NCBI GenBank assembly: GCA_017504585.1
Contig: JAFVQX010000066.1
Location: 1-33,117 of the forward strand
Length of the DNA stretch: 33,117 bases
Direction of reading: 5' to 3'
Source: Lentisphaeria bacterium
GTDB taxonomy: Bacteria > Verrucomicrobiota > Lentisphaeria > Victivallales > Victivallaceae
Part shown: positions 7,831 to 14,709 of the stretch, in pieces
How positions within the stretch are numbered: position 1 is the stretch's first letter
How the letters are laid out: each line of letters opens with the position of its first letter
Program-made: the position numbers and the translations under genes
The notes under the pieces: model-generated
The model's database searches: none
What the model was told of the DNA's origin: nothing
Seen by the model: only the letters and a program-made list of their open reading frames with translations

Positions 7831-8160
7831 TTGGGAAGTTTTGGGAAGGATTGAGAAATTTTGGGAGTTTACAGCCGGTAGACGCTCTGCTCCGGTAAGC
7901 AACACGCTGTATAATGGCTCCCCACGCATTATTGGGGCGGCAATTTTCCCAATCACTCCCAATTCCTCCCAAGCCTTCCTAATTCTTCCCAAGTTGCCAT
8001 CAACCGTGCTGCCCGCGTATGCGGAGCAAGGCGGCATCCTCCTACGCCGGAGGCTACGGAGGACAAGCCTGCCGCCACACACAATACTCCCATACTCTCC
8101 CATACTCTCCCATACTCTCCCATACTCTCCCATACTCTCCCATACATTCCCATAACTCTC
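7831..8160. repeat. Mosaic intergenic repeat element B
   Basis: This occupies most of the 632-base gap between divergent genes. It contains four 10-bp units of the type TTGGGAAGTT (7831-7870), then about 72 bases, then five inverted-sense 10-bp units ending in CCC (about 7943-7992). Together these form a large imperfect hairpin. Next come the 15-mer GTTGCCATCAACCGT (7993-8007), the 14-mer GCCCGCGTATGCGG (8011-8024), a GC-rich imperfect stem (GGCGGCA ... TGCCGCC, 8030-8076) and a tract of 10-bp units CATACTCTCC (five perfect, 8091-8140, with degenerate neighbours to 8160). All decamers keep strict 10-bp phase. Long open frames across it (for example a 196-residue one on the minus strand) encode only repeat-derived peptides and are not believed. 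Confidence 0.85.
8081..8160. repeat. Tandem 10-bp repeat CATACTCTCC
   Basis: Five perfect copies at 8091-8140 are flanked by one degenerate copy before and two after. The complementary strand reads GGGAGAGTAT repeatedly, giving at least four GGG runs separated by exactly seven bases. That matches the simple G3N(1-7) G-quadruplex rule. The tract ends about 33 bases before the -35 of the hisB promoter. Confidence 0.92.
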
Positions 8161-8192
8161 AATAAAACCGCAGAATTTATTATTTATAATGA

Positions 8193-8220
8193 TTGCATTT
8201 TTCTTTTGCGGTATTACATT
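8193..8220 (+). promoter_or_regulatory. Promoter of hisB-exbB-exbD
   Basis: TTGCAT (8193-8198), 16 bases, TACATT (8215-8220). The predicted start near 8227 gives a leader of about 38 nt with SD CAGGAGAA before the hisB ATG at 8265. An alternative TATAAT at 8185-8190 lacks a good -35. Confidence 0.5.
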
Positions 8221-8264
8221 ACTGTTGTAAGAGTTTTTTTGTATCAACATCAGGAGAAAAAATC

Positions 8265-8863
8265 ATGGAAAATAAGCTCCGTCAGGCGTCTGTCGAACGT
8301 ACCACCCGGGAAACGGCGATCAAACTTACTTTCAATATCGACGGCACCGGAAAATCCGCTGTCAATACCGGTATCGGATTTCTTGACCACATGCTGGAAC
8401 TTTTTGCCAAACACGGCTTTTTTGATCTTGTGATCGAAGAAAAAGGCGATATCCATGTCGATTACCATCACAGTATGGAGGATCTGGGTTTGGCGCTGGG
8501 CAGCGCCATTGCTCAAGCGGCGGGCGACAAAGCGGGCATCCGCCGTTACGGCAGTTTTCTGCTGCCTATGGATGAAGCTCTTGCGGAGATCGCCCTCGAC
8601 CTCTCCGGCAGACCCTATCTGGTGTACGATGTAAAAATGCCCGCAGCTCAAGTGGGCGATATCGATGTGCAGCTTTTCCACGAGTTCTTTCAGGCTTTGT
8701 GCGTAAAGCCGGACTTAATATGCACATAAGATTGCTGGCAGGCAACGAAGCACATCACTGTCTGGAAGCGATTTTCAAAGGCTTTGCCAAGGCGTTGGAT
8801 CAGGCAACCACTTACGATCCCAGGATCCAGGGAGTGCTTTCCACCAAAGGTACTTTGGATTAA
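8265..8863 (+). CDS. hisB: Imidazoleglycerol-phosphate dehydratase, interrupted by a frameshift
   Basis: HisB dehydrates imidazole glycerol phosphate to imidazole acetol phosphate in histidine biosynthesis, using two Mn ions. The start at 8265 follows CAGGAGAA; the track frame beginning at 8193 lies in the promoter. Family motifs are exact: [35 protein letters not shown] and the middle [10 protein letters not shown]. In frame, translation stops at 8727-8729 after ...[11 protein letters not shown]. Moving one base from about 8705 restores the family sequence, [25 protein letters not shown] ... [10 protein letters not shown], ending at TAA 8861-8863. The repaired protein has 199 residues, the normal HisB length. 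The deleted base lies at GTAAAGCC, where one more A would give V-K-A-G. As written, the protein lacks the second HH..E metal site and would be inactive. An assembly error or a recent mutation are both possible. exbB follows 12 bases later. Confidence 0.88.
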
Positions 8864-8875
8864 GGAGAAAATTTT

Positions 8876-9979
8876 ATGCTGATAACCAATTCTGTTCTGC
8901 TTGCCGATGCCGGGGTGTGGTACGCTTTTGCCAACTCCGACGGCATGGGCAAAGGTATTGTTGTATTGCTCTTTTTAAGCTCCATGATCGCATGGTTCAT
9001 TATGATCGAAAAGGGGTTGGCACTCTTCCGGGCGCAAAAACTTTCGGAACGCTTTGCCAACACCTTCAATAATCAGCACGGCTTGAATTCAGTTTTGCGC
9101 GATGGCATGGAAAACCCCTGTCCGGTGGCAAAAGTTTACATCAGCGGCATGGAACAATTGCTGGAGTTTTACGGACAGACCGCCGAAGAAGTCCGCAACA
9201 GTGTACCCGTTGCCCACAACCGGGGGCCGCGCAAACTCTCTCCGGCCCAGCTGGATGCGGTGCAAACGGCTATGGAGCGGGAGATCTCCAGCCAGATTTT
9301 TGTGATCGAAGAACGTATCGGTATGCTGGCAACTTCGGTGAGTCTGGCTCCGTTTCTGGGGTTGTTCGGTACTGTCTGGGGCGTGATGATCGCGTTTTGC
9401 GGAGTGGCTTCGGCGGGCAGTGCCAACATTCAGGCATTGGCTCCCGGGGTGGCAGGGGCGTTGCTGACCACGGTGGCGGGGCTGATCGTGGCGATCCCCT
9501 CTCTGGTGGGGTACAACTATCTGACATATATGATCCGCAAGATCACAGTTTCCATGGATAACTTCAGCGAGTCTTTTATGGCAAGACTCAAGCTTGAACA
9601 GCTGGCAGTAAAAGAGTCCGGAGAAAAGAAACCCGCCGCTCCGGCTGATACTCAAACTGCGGCAGCGGCAACTGCAGCGGCAACGGCTGCCGGTCACCCG
9701 GCATTCAACCGTCCGGCAGCTCAAATTCCGGTCAATGTCCAGCCAAATACCGGAGCAGCTCCGGGGGCAGGGCACAACTTCAGCCGTCCGGCAAGTTACA
9801 ATTACCAGCAACAGCCCATACAGTATCAGCAGCCGGTGCCGCAAAACCCGGCTCCGGCGCAATACCAGCAGCCACTGCAGCCGCAGACAGCTGCACCACA
9901 GTATCAGGAGCCGCAGCAGATGTCGTTCAACAACATGAACGAAAACGATAATGAACCGGCAAACTCCATGAGGGTTTAA
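8876..9979 (+). CDS. exbB: MotA/TolQ/ExbB-family proton channel with Pro/Gln-rich tail
   Basis: This is an inner-membrane proton-channel subunit that, with ExbD/TolR, uses the proton gradient to drive outer-membrane transport or envelope maintenance. 367 residues. TM1 is near 27-46 (GIVVLLFLSSMIAWFIMIEKG). A cytoplasmic loop follows with RIGMLATSVSLAPFLGLFGTVWGVM (148-171), which holds the family signature and TM2. TM3 is about 192-214. Residues ~251-367 form an unusual low-complexity tail rich in Ala, Pro and Gln with repeated YQQP/QYQ motifs, absent from E. coli ExbB/TolQ. SD TAAGGAGA overlaps the hisB stop, and exbD follows after three bases. It is co-transcribed with hisB. ExbB versus TolQ cannot be separated by sequence alone, because no tonB, tolA or tolB is present. 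Confidence 0.88.
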   Translation: MLITNSVLLADAGVWYAFANSDGMGKGIVVLLFLSSMIAWFIMIEKGLALFRAQKLSERFANTFNNQHGLNSVLRDGMENPCPVAKVYISGMEQLLEFYGQTAEEVRNSVPVAHNRGPRKLSPAQLDAVQTAMEREISSQIFVIEERIGMLATSVSLAPFLGLFGTVWGVMIAFCGVASAGSANIQALAPGVAGALLTTVAGLIVAIPSLVGYNYLTYMIRKITVSMDNFSESFMARLKLEQLAVKESGEKKPAAPADTQTAAAATAAATAAGHPAFNRPAAQIPVNVQPNTGAAPGAGHNFSRPASYNYQQQPIQYQQPVPQNPAPAQYQQPLQPQTAAPQYQEPQQMSFNNMNENDNEPANSMRV

Positions 9980-9982
9980 GTT

Positions 9983-10402
9983 ATGGCACGCAAAAAAATG
10001 CGTTCACAGCTGGAGGCTATGGACGAAATCAACATTACGCCGCTGCTGGACCTGACCTTTATGCTGCTGATCGTTTTTATGATCACCACGCCATTGATGG
10101 AAAACGGTATAGATGTTACGCCGCCGACCATGAATGCCGACAAGATCGATGCCGAAAAAGTGACCCGCAATCTCACGATCACCCGCGACGGCATATTGAC
10201 CTACGAAAAACAGCCCATAACGCCCAAAGAACTGCTGGTGACTTTGAAAACGCTGCAAGCCGCCAGCCCCGATGCAACGCTGCTGCTGCGCGCCGACGGT
10301 TCCCGCAGTTACAGCGAAGTTATTGAAGTAATGAAAACCATCCGGGAATCCGGCTTCAAAAATGTTCAGCTGGTAACTTTAAGTGACGGCAAAGAGAAAT
10401 GA
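9983..10402 (+). CDS. exbD: ExbD/TolR-family protein
   Basis: This is the partner subunit of the ExbB channel; its single TM helix carries the proton-relay aspartate. 139 residues: a short basic cytoplasmic N-terminus (MARKKMRSQL), the motif INITPLLDLTFMLLIVFMIT (17-36) with the conserved Asp23, then a periplasmic ExbD fold ending VQLVTLSDGK. Length and architecture match the family. It starts three bases after the exbB stop and is presumably translated with it. The two genes form a complete channel pair. The energised partner (TonB or TolA) must be elsewhere. Confidence 0.92.
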   Translation: MARKKMRSQLEAMDEINITPLLDLTFMLLIVFMITTPLMENGIDVTPPTMNADKIDAEKVTRNLTITRDGILTYEKQPITPKELLVTLKTLQAASPDATLLLRADGSRSYSEVIEVMKTIRESGFKNVQLVTLSDGKEK

Positions 10403-10438
10403 TCTCCATTTATCATTGATATTTCCAAAATATATGGT

Positions 10439-11068
10439 ATGAAAAAGCCCGGCAAAAAGTTTTATTTCCACTTTTCAATTGTTGCTTTGTTGGTGATTGC
10501 GGCAATTTCCGGGTGGGTGAATCTGTTTTATATAGTAAACTTGCTTTACGCTCTTTTCTGGGCTGTAAAAATTGTCCGGTGCGGGATTCGGAACTCTGTC
10601 GGCAAGTGGCGTAAAATCATTGAGGCAACAGCATTGAGTATCGGGGCGGCATTTCTGGTGCCATTTATGCTGATACCGGGGTGGCTGGTTGCTGTAACTT
10701 ACATGACCCGCAATCCTGATATAGGGGAAAATGTTCCTGAATACAAATTTTTTAATGTTATATTGAAGGACGCAACTTTTATAAACAGTTACAACTTCAG
10801 AGCCTGCGAAGGAGCTTTGAGCGAAAATGATTTGAAACTTCTGGTAATAAATCGGGGATGGAAACTGGAAAATATCACCAAGCCGAAAACAATCCGCAAC
10901 ACAGCCGGAAACCTTATAGAACAGCACCGGAGCGAAAAGTACGAGCCGACGCCGGTAACGGTCAAAAACGGTTACTCCTACTCTACTTACAACGGTACCG
11001 ACAGTGGAATAATGTACACCTGGTGCCGCGACAGCAGCAAATTTTATTTTTTTTCAAGTTTGAGGTGA
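10439..11068 (+). CDS. Unrecognised membrane protein (three TM segments plus extracytoplasmic domain)
   Basis: 209 residues that I cannot assign. Hydrophobic segments are at about 12-27, 29-45 and 62-87, followed by ~120 polar residues that would form a globular domain outside the cytoplasm. That part contains two cysteines (FRACEG and YTWCRD) which could form a disulfide. It starts 36 bases after exbD and its stop (11066-11068) abuts the crcB start, suggesting translational coupling. There is no strong SD before 10439. Composition is more AT-rich than its neighbours. The position suggests membership of the exb transcript, but a role with ExbBD is not supported by sequence. Confidence 0.65.
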   Translation: MKKPGKKFYFHFSIVALLVIAAISGWVNLFYIVNLLYALFWAVKIVRCGIRNSVGKWRKIIEATALSIGAAFLVPFMLIPGWLVAVTYMTRNPDIGENVPEYKFFNVILKDATFINSYNFRACEGALSENDLKLLVINRGWKLENITKPKTIRNTAGNLIEQHRSEKYEPTPVTVKNGYSYSTYNGTDSGIMYTWCRDSSKFYFFSSLR

Positions 11069-11449
11069 GTGGTGAAAATCGTTCTGCTTATATGTGTTGC
11101 CGGAGTTTTGGGGACTCTATCAAGGTTTTTTGCCGTCAAAGGCGTAAATATGCTTCTGCCCGCTTTCCCGTGGGGGACGCTGGCGGTGAATATCTTTGGA
11201 GCGTTCATTGCCGGATTTTGTTATGTGGTGTGCAAACATAAATTGGCGGGATTTGAAGAGTATTTTCCGGTATTGTTTATGGGGTTTCTGGGGGCATTTA
11301 CCACTTTCAGCAGTTTTGCGTTGGAAAGTATGGTATTCTTTGACCAGGCTCAATACACAAAATTTTTCCTGAACATACTTTTACAGAATTTCTCCGGTAT
11401 AAGTGCCGCCGCCATGGGGTTTTATCTGGCGAAAAAACTTTGCTTTTGA
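11069..11449 (+). CDS. crcB: Fluoride channel CrcB/Fluc
   Basis: Small dual-topology fluoride channel that exports toxic F- across the inner membrane. 126 residues with four TM helices. Family motifs: GVLGTLSRFFAV (12-23, matching GG.lGa..Ry), FPWGTLAVNIFGAFIAG (33-49, the P.GTl.vN..G motif) and the diagnostic GFLGAFTTFSSFALES (73-88), which provides the pore phenylalanines and the Na-binding turn. The frame begins GTG-GTG at 11069/11072; the SD TGAGGTG (11061-11067) overlaps the preceding stop and favours the second GTG slightly. No fluoride riboswitch could be recognised upstream, so it is probably expressed from the exb transcript. Confidence 0.93.
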   Translation: MVKIVLLICVAGVLGTLSRFFAVKGVNMLLPAFPWGTLAVNIFGAFIAGFCYVVCKHKLAGFEEYFPVLFMGFLGAFTTFSSFALESMVFFDQAQYTKFFLNILLQNFSGISAAAMGFYLAKKLCF

Positions 11450-11488
11450 CTTTCGATATTTAATAGGTCAAAAAAAAGCGTTTTATAC

Positions 11489-11517
11489 TTGCATTAGCCT
11501 GATAAATGTACTATATT
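11489..11517 (+). promoter_or_regulatory. Promoter upstream of the small membrane protein and secDF
   Basis: TTGCAT (11489-11494), exactly 17 bases, TATATT (11512-11517). It is identical in plan to the promoters at 17767 and 26743. It probably drives the 11557 gene and reads on into secDF, since no terminator is evident between them. Confidence 0.65.
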
Positions 11518-11556
11518 ACCTCGATAAAACATATTTTGCAGGATATTTATAGAGAG

Positions 11557-11979
11557 ATGTTGCAGTTTTTAAATCGCAGGTCATATCATATGCGGCGCGC
11601 AGGCGGCGTTTTTGCGCTGCTTGCGGCGTTGATGGTGATTTTTGCTTTGAGCTGTATGCTCTCTGCTGATACGGAAAATTACTCTTGCCAGCTGCACCGG
11701 AGCTTCGAGCAGCTCTCCTCTCCGGAAAACGGAAATGACAGCGATGCAGCAGTCCGCTGGGATTATAATTGCCGGGTGCTTGCCGGGTTGCGCTGGGAAA
11801 ACCGCAACTCGCTGCGGCCCCAGGGCGTGTCGCCATGTCATTTGCTGCCAAACAACAATGATCTGACAATAAAAGCACAGAGTCATAATAATATTTTTAT
11901 TTGTGAACAGCCGGAAAACATTTATTATCGCAGGCTGTGGCAAAAAATATTGCCATCCCGGGCCGGACCCCGGGTGTGA
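11557..11979 (+). CDS. Small hypothetical protein with one membrane segment
   Basis: 140 residues from the ATG at 11557, which follows AGAGAG and lies about 33 bases downstream of a predicted transcription start. A basic N-terminus (LNRRSYHMRR) is followed by a strong hydrophobic helix GGVFALLAALMVIFALSCML (16-35), which could be a TM anchor or a lipoprotein-like signal ending in Cys. The remainder is polar, with four Cys and no motif I recognise. No antisense ORF is more credible, but the Arg/Pro-rich, composition-poor C-terminus leaves real doubt that it is coding. The alternative is that the whole stretch is a leader of secDF. Confidence 0.4.
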   Translation: MLQFLNRRSYHMRRAGGVFALLAALMVIFALSCMLSADTENYSCQLHRSFEQLSSPENGNDSDAAVRWDYNCRVLAGLRWENRNSLRPQGVSPCHLLPNNNDLTIKAQSHNNIFICEQPENIYYRRLWQKILPSRAGPRV

Positions 11980-11994
11980 ACTTTATTGTTGGAT

Positions 11995-12097
11995 AAGCCG
12001 GGAAGATGTTTTGTTTATATTGCGGTTGTTATAACTTCCCGGCTTGCTGAAAGATCGATAATTTGATCTGTCCGGCAAGATAGCCGGAGCGGATCAG
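11995..12097 (+). promoter_or_regulatory. Structured leader of secDF (two hairpins)
   Basis: Hairpin 1 has a perfect 11-bp stem, AAGCCGGGAAG (11995-12005) with CTTCCCGGCTT (12035-12045), and a 29-base AT-rich loop. Hairpin 2 is TTGATC...TCCGGC (12063-12076) with GCCGGA...GATCAG (12083-12097), including a small internal loop. Neither is followed by a U-run. They sit within the 142 bases before the secDF start and may regulate translation or processing. Confidence 0.5.
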
Positions 12098-12121
12098 ACA
12101 AAGTTTGGAAAGTATTTGGTA

Positions 12122-14665
12122 ATGAAAGATTATTTACGGCTCAGAACTTTTCTGGTATTGGGTGTGATCGCTGTTTTTGCCTGCGCTATACACCCCCTGA
12201 AGCCGCTGGATTTTTATAAGACCTTCAAGGCATCACTCAAAGAAAATGCCGATTCAAAGAAGGTGGAAAGTGTTATTGCTCAAGCCCAAGCCGCCCAGCA
12301 GAAACGTGCCGACCTTTATCCGGCAGCTGCCGTGCTGGAAAGTGCGGAAGCTCAAGGCGTTGAGTTAAAAGAATTAACAGTTTTTGATCAGGCTTTTGAC
12401 AATTCCGAGGTTATCAGCATGATCCGCAAGCGGGCGTCAAGTTCCATCCGTCTGGGACTCGACCTTAATGGCGGTGTGGAATTTGTCCTTGATCTGAAAC
12501 CTGACTATGCCGCGCTGGCTGCCAGCGGGGTAAGTTATGACGAAGCGCAGAAAAAGCTGAAAGAAAATTTCCGGGAATACCGGGATCTGGCGATGGAAGC
12601 TTTGCGCAAACGCCTGGAATCGCAGAATATTTTTGAAAGCGAGATCGCACCTTTCGCTTCAACAGCACTCTCTCTGAAAGCCCCCATCGTTTCTAAAGAC
12701 GAAAAAGATAAACTCCAGAAACTTATCAGCATGAGCAATAAGCTGGAGTTCCGGCTGGTGCATCCCCGCTCCAGCGAAATTTTATCGGGCAACGGTGTAG
12801 TGCCCATCGGGTACGAGCGTTTGCGGGAAGTTTCGGGCAAGCGCGACTCTTCCGGCAATGTATATATTGTGGAAAAATTTTCCCAGATGACCGGCAATGC
12901 GGTGGATCGGGCACAGGCAGTACAGACCCAGTACGGGTCAATTGCCATTACTCTTAAATTCAACAGCAAGGGTGCCGCCCAGTTTGCCACTGTTACCGAA
13001 AAAAATGTGAAACGCCAGTTGGCTATCGTGCTGGATGGCAAACTCTATTGTGCGCCGGTGATCCAGGATCGGATCGCCGGAGGTCAGGCAGAGATCACAG
13101 GTCGCTTTTCCATGGAAGAAGCCAACAATATTGCCGACGCACTCAACAGCGGCAGTTTCCCCTTTCAGGTGGAAGTGCAGGCAGTTTACGATACCGACCC
13201 CACGCTGGGGGCTGATAATGTAAACAACGGTATCCGGGCGGGCTTGGTCGCACTGGTGCTGCTGGCGATATTTATGATAGTATATTACCGGTTGGCAGGT
13301 TGTATTGCCGTTTGTGCATTGGTTGCCAATGTGGTGCTGATCCTCGGATCTATGGCGGCATTCGGCGCAACCATGACCATGCCGGGTATCGCCGGGATCA
13401 TCCTGACTCTGGGTATGGCGGTGGATGCCAACGTGCTGGTTTTTGAACGTATGCGCGAAGAATACGATCAGGGCAAATCCCCGGTCGCGGTGATCAACAA
13501 CGGGTTCAAACAGGCGTACTCGGCAGTGCTGGACGGCAATCTGACCACGCTGGTGGTGGCGCTTATTCTTATCTATTTCGGTACCGGTGCGGTGAAAGGT
13601 TTTGCCGTCAGTCTGGCTATCGGGATCATTGCCAGTTTGTTCACTGCACTCTTTATGAGCCGGGTTTTGTTCGACTGGCTGCTGGTGATCAAGCCGGATG
13701 TGAAACTTTCGATGTTGAAATTTTTCAGTAATCCGGCTATTCCCTTCCTGCGGCAGAGCAAAGTTGCAGTTACCGTATCGCTGGTGCTGATCGTCGGCAG
13801 TATAATATTGTTTGCTTGCAAAGGCAGAAATATGTTGAGTGTGGACTTTACCGGCGGTACGCTTTTGAGCTACGCATACAACGATCGTGTGGCGGTTGCT
13901 GATTTGGAAAAAACACTTGCGGACAATGCATTGCCCGCCAAAGTCACTTACAAAAGCAGCGCATCGCAAAGCGACAACCGCAAGGTGGAGATCCTTTTGC
14001 GTGAAGGATTTGAAAAGAAATTTTCGGCCGGCACTTCCGGTATTGGCGAACATATTCAGAGTTTGCTCAATCAAAAATATCCGGAATTGAAGCTCAAAGA
14101 TGGCTCTGCGACCGTTATCGGTGCGCTGGTCGGCGGCGAAATGACCCGCAATGCAGTTATATCGCTTTTGCTGGCATTTCTGGGGATGATAATTTATGTT
14201 TCGCTGCGTTACGAGTTCAACTACGCCTGCGCCGGTATTCTGGCACTGGTGCACGATGTGATATTGTCGCTGGGCGTCTTTGTGCTGACCGGGCGGGAAA
14301 TGAGTCTGCCGGTGGTAGCCGGTCTGCTGACCATCATCGGTTACTCGATCAACGATACTATCGTGATTTTTGACCGCATCCGGGAAGAACGCAAACTGCA
14401 TCCGGAAAAGAGTTTTGAAAATATTGTGGATGACAGCTTGAACCGTACCTTGAGCCGTACTGTGCTGACCAGTTTGACCACATTCCTGGTGGTTGCGGTA
14501 ATGCTTTTTGCCGGAGGTATAGCTATCAGTGACTTTATGCTGGTGATCGCTTTGGGAATCATTATCGGCAGCTATTCAAGTTTGTATATAGCTTCGCCGG
14601 TGATCGTATTTTACTATAAATTGAGGACGAAAAAGGAGCAGACGCCCCGGGCTTCTGCTCCTTGA
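12122..14665 (+). CDS. secDF: Protein translocase SecDF (fused SecD-SecF)
   Basis: SecD and SecF use the proton gradient to complete export through SecYEG. Here they are one 847-residue chain. TM1 is near 10-28. The SecD part has IRLGLDLNGGVEFVLDL at ~105-120, the periplasmic P1 domain (an alpha/beta repeat with AQFATVTEKNVKRQLAIVLDG) and six-helix motif GIAGIILTLGMAVDANVLVFERMREE around 430-455. The SecF part starts near 545 with VDFTGGTLLSYAY, then VVAGLLTIIGYSINDTIVIFDRIREER near 725-750. Both halves keep the conserved Asp-containing TM4 motifs. ATG at 12122 is preferred to a TTG six bases upstream; the SD is weak (TTTGGAAAG). SecD-SecF fusions are known in Bacillus and several PVC bacteria. 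Confidence 0.96.
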   Translation: MKDYLRLRTFLVLGVIAVFACAIHPLKPLDFYKTFKASLKENADSKKVESVIAQAQAAQQKRADLYPAAAVLESAEAQGVELKELTVFDQAFDNSEVISMIRKRASSSIRLGLDLNGGVEFVLDLKPDYAALAASGVSYDEAQKKLKENFREYRDLAMEALRKRLESQNIFESEIAPFASTALSLKAPIVSKDEKDKLQKLISMSNKLEFRLVHPRSSEILSGNGVVPIGYERLREVSGKRDSSGNVYIVEKFSQMTGNAVDRAQAVQTQYGSIAITLKFNSKGAAQFATVTEKNVKRQLAIVLDGKLYCAPVIQDRIAGGQAEITGRFSMEEANNIADALNSGSFPFQVEVQAVYDTDPTLGADNVNNGIRAGLVALVLLAIFMIVYYRLAGCIAVCALVANVVLILGSMAAFGATMTMPGIAGIILTLGMAVDANVLVFERMREEYDQGKSPVAVINNGFKQAYSAVLDGNLTTLVVALILIYFGTGAVKGFAVSLAIGIIASLFTALFMSRVLFDWLLVIKPDVKLSMLKFFSNPAIPFLRQSKVAVTVSLVLIVGSIILFACKGRNMLSVDFTGGTLLSYAYNDRVAVADLEKTLADNALPAKVTYKSSASQSDNRKVEILLREGFEKKFSAGTSGIGEHIQSLLNQKYPELKLKDGSATVIGALVGGEMTRNAVISLLLAFLGMIIYVSLRYEFNYACAGILALVHDVILSLGVFVLTGREMSLPVVAGLLTIIGYSINDTIVIFDRIREERKLHPEKSFENIVDDSLNRTLSRTVLTSLTTFLVVAVMLFAGGIAISDFMLVIALGIIIGSYSSLYIASPVIVFYYKLRTKKEQTPRASAP
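14633..14663 (+). terminator. Hairpin overlapping the secDF stop codon
   Basis: A perfect 10-bp stem, AAGGAGCAGA (14633-14642) with TCTGCTCCTT (14654-14663), and an 11-base loop. The last base of the stem is the first base of the TGA stop. No U-run follows (GAACAAATG), so it may be a weak terminator, an mRNA stabiliser or an intramolecular blocker. The DUF2062 gene starts 47 bases on. Confidence 0.45.
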
Positions 14666-14709
14666 ACAAATGAAAAAGTGATTATTCGTAAGAACAGGAG
14701 AGTAAGAAC

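Noticed and set aside
7660-8250. 196-residue minus-strand ORF with WESMGEYG repeats
   Set aside because: It exists only because 10-bp repeats lack stops in several frames; it spans the hairpin, the operon promoter and the hisB promoter, with no RBS and no family likeness.
11450-11556. Fluoride riboswitch near crcB
   Set aside because: No conserved fluoride-aptamer sequence or pseudoknot could be found before or after crcB.
12938-14401. 487-residue minus-strand ORF opposite secDF
   Set aside because: Antisense shadow; SecDF motifs are complete on the plus strand.
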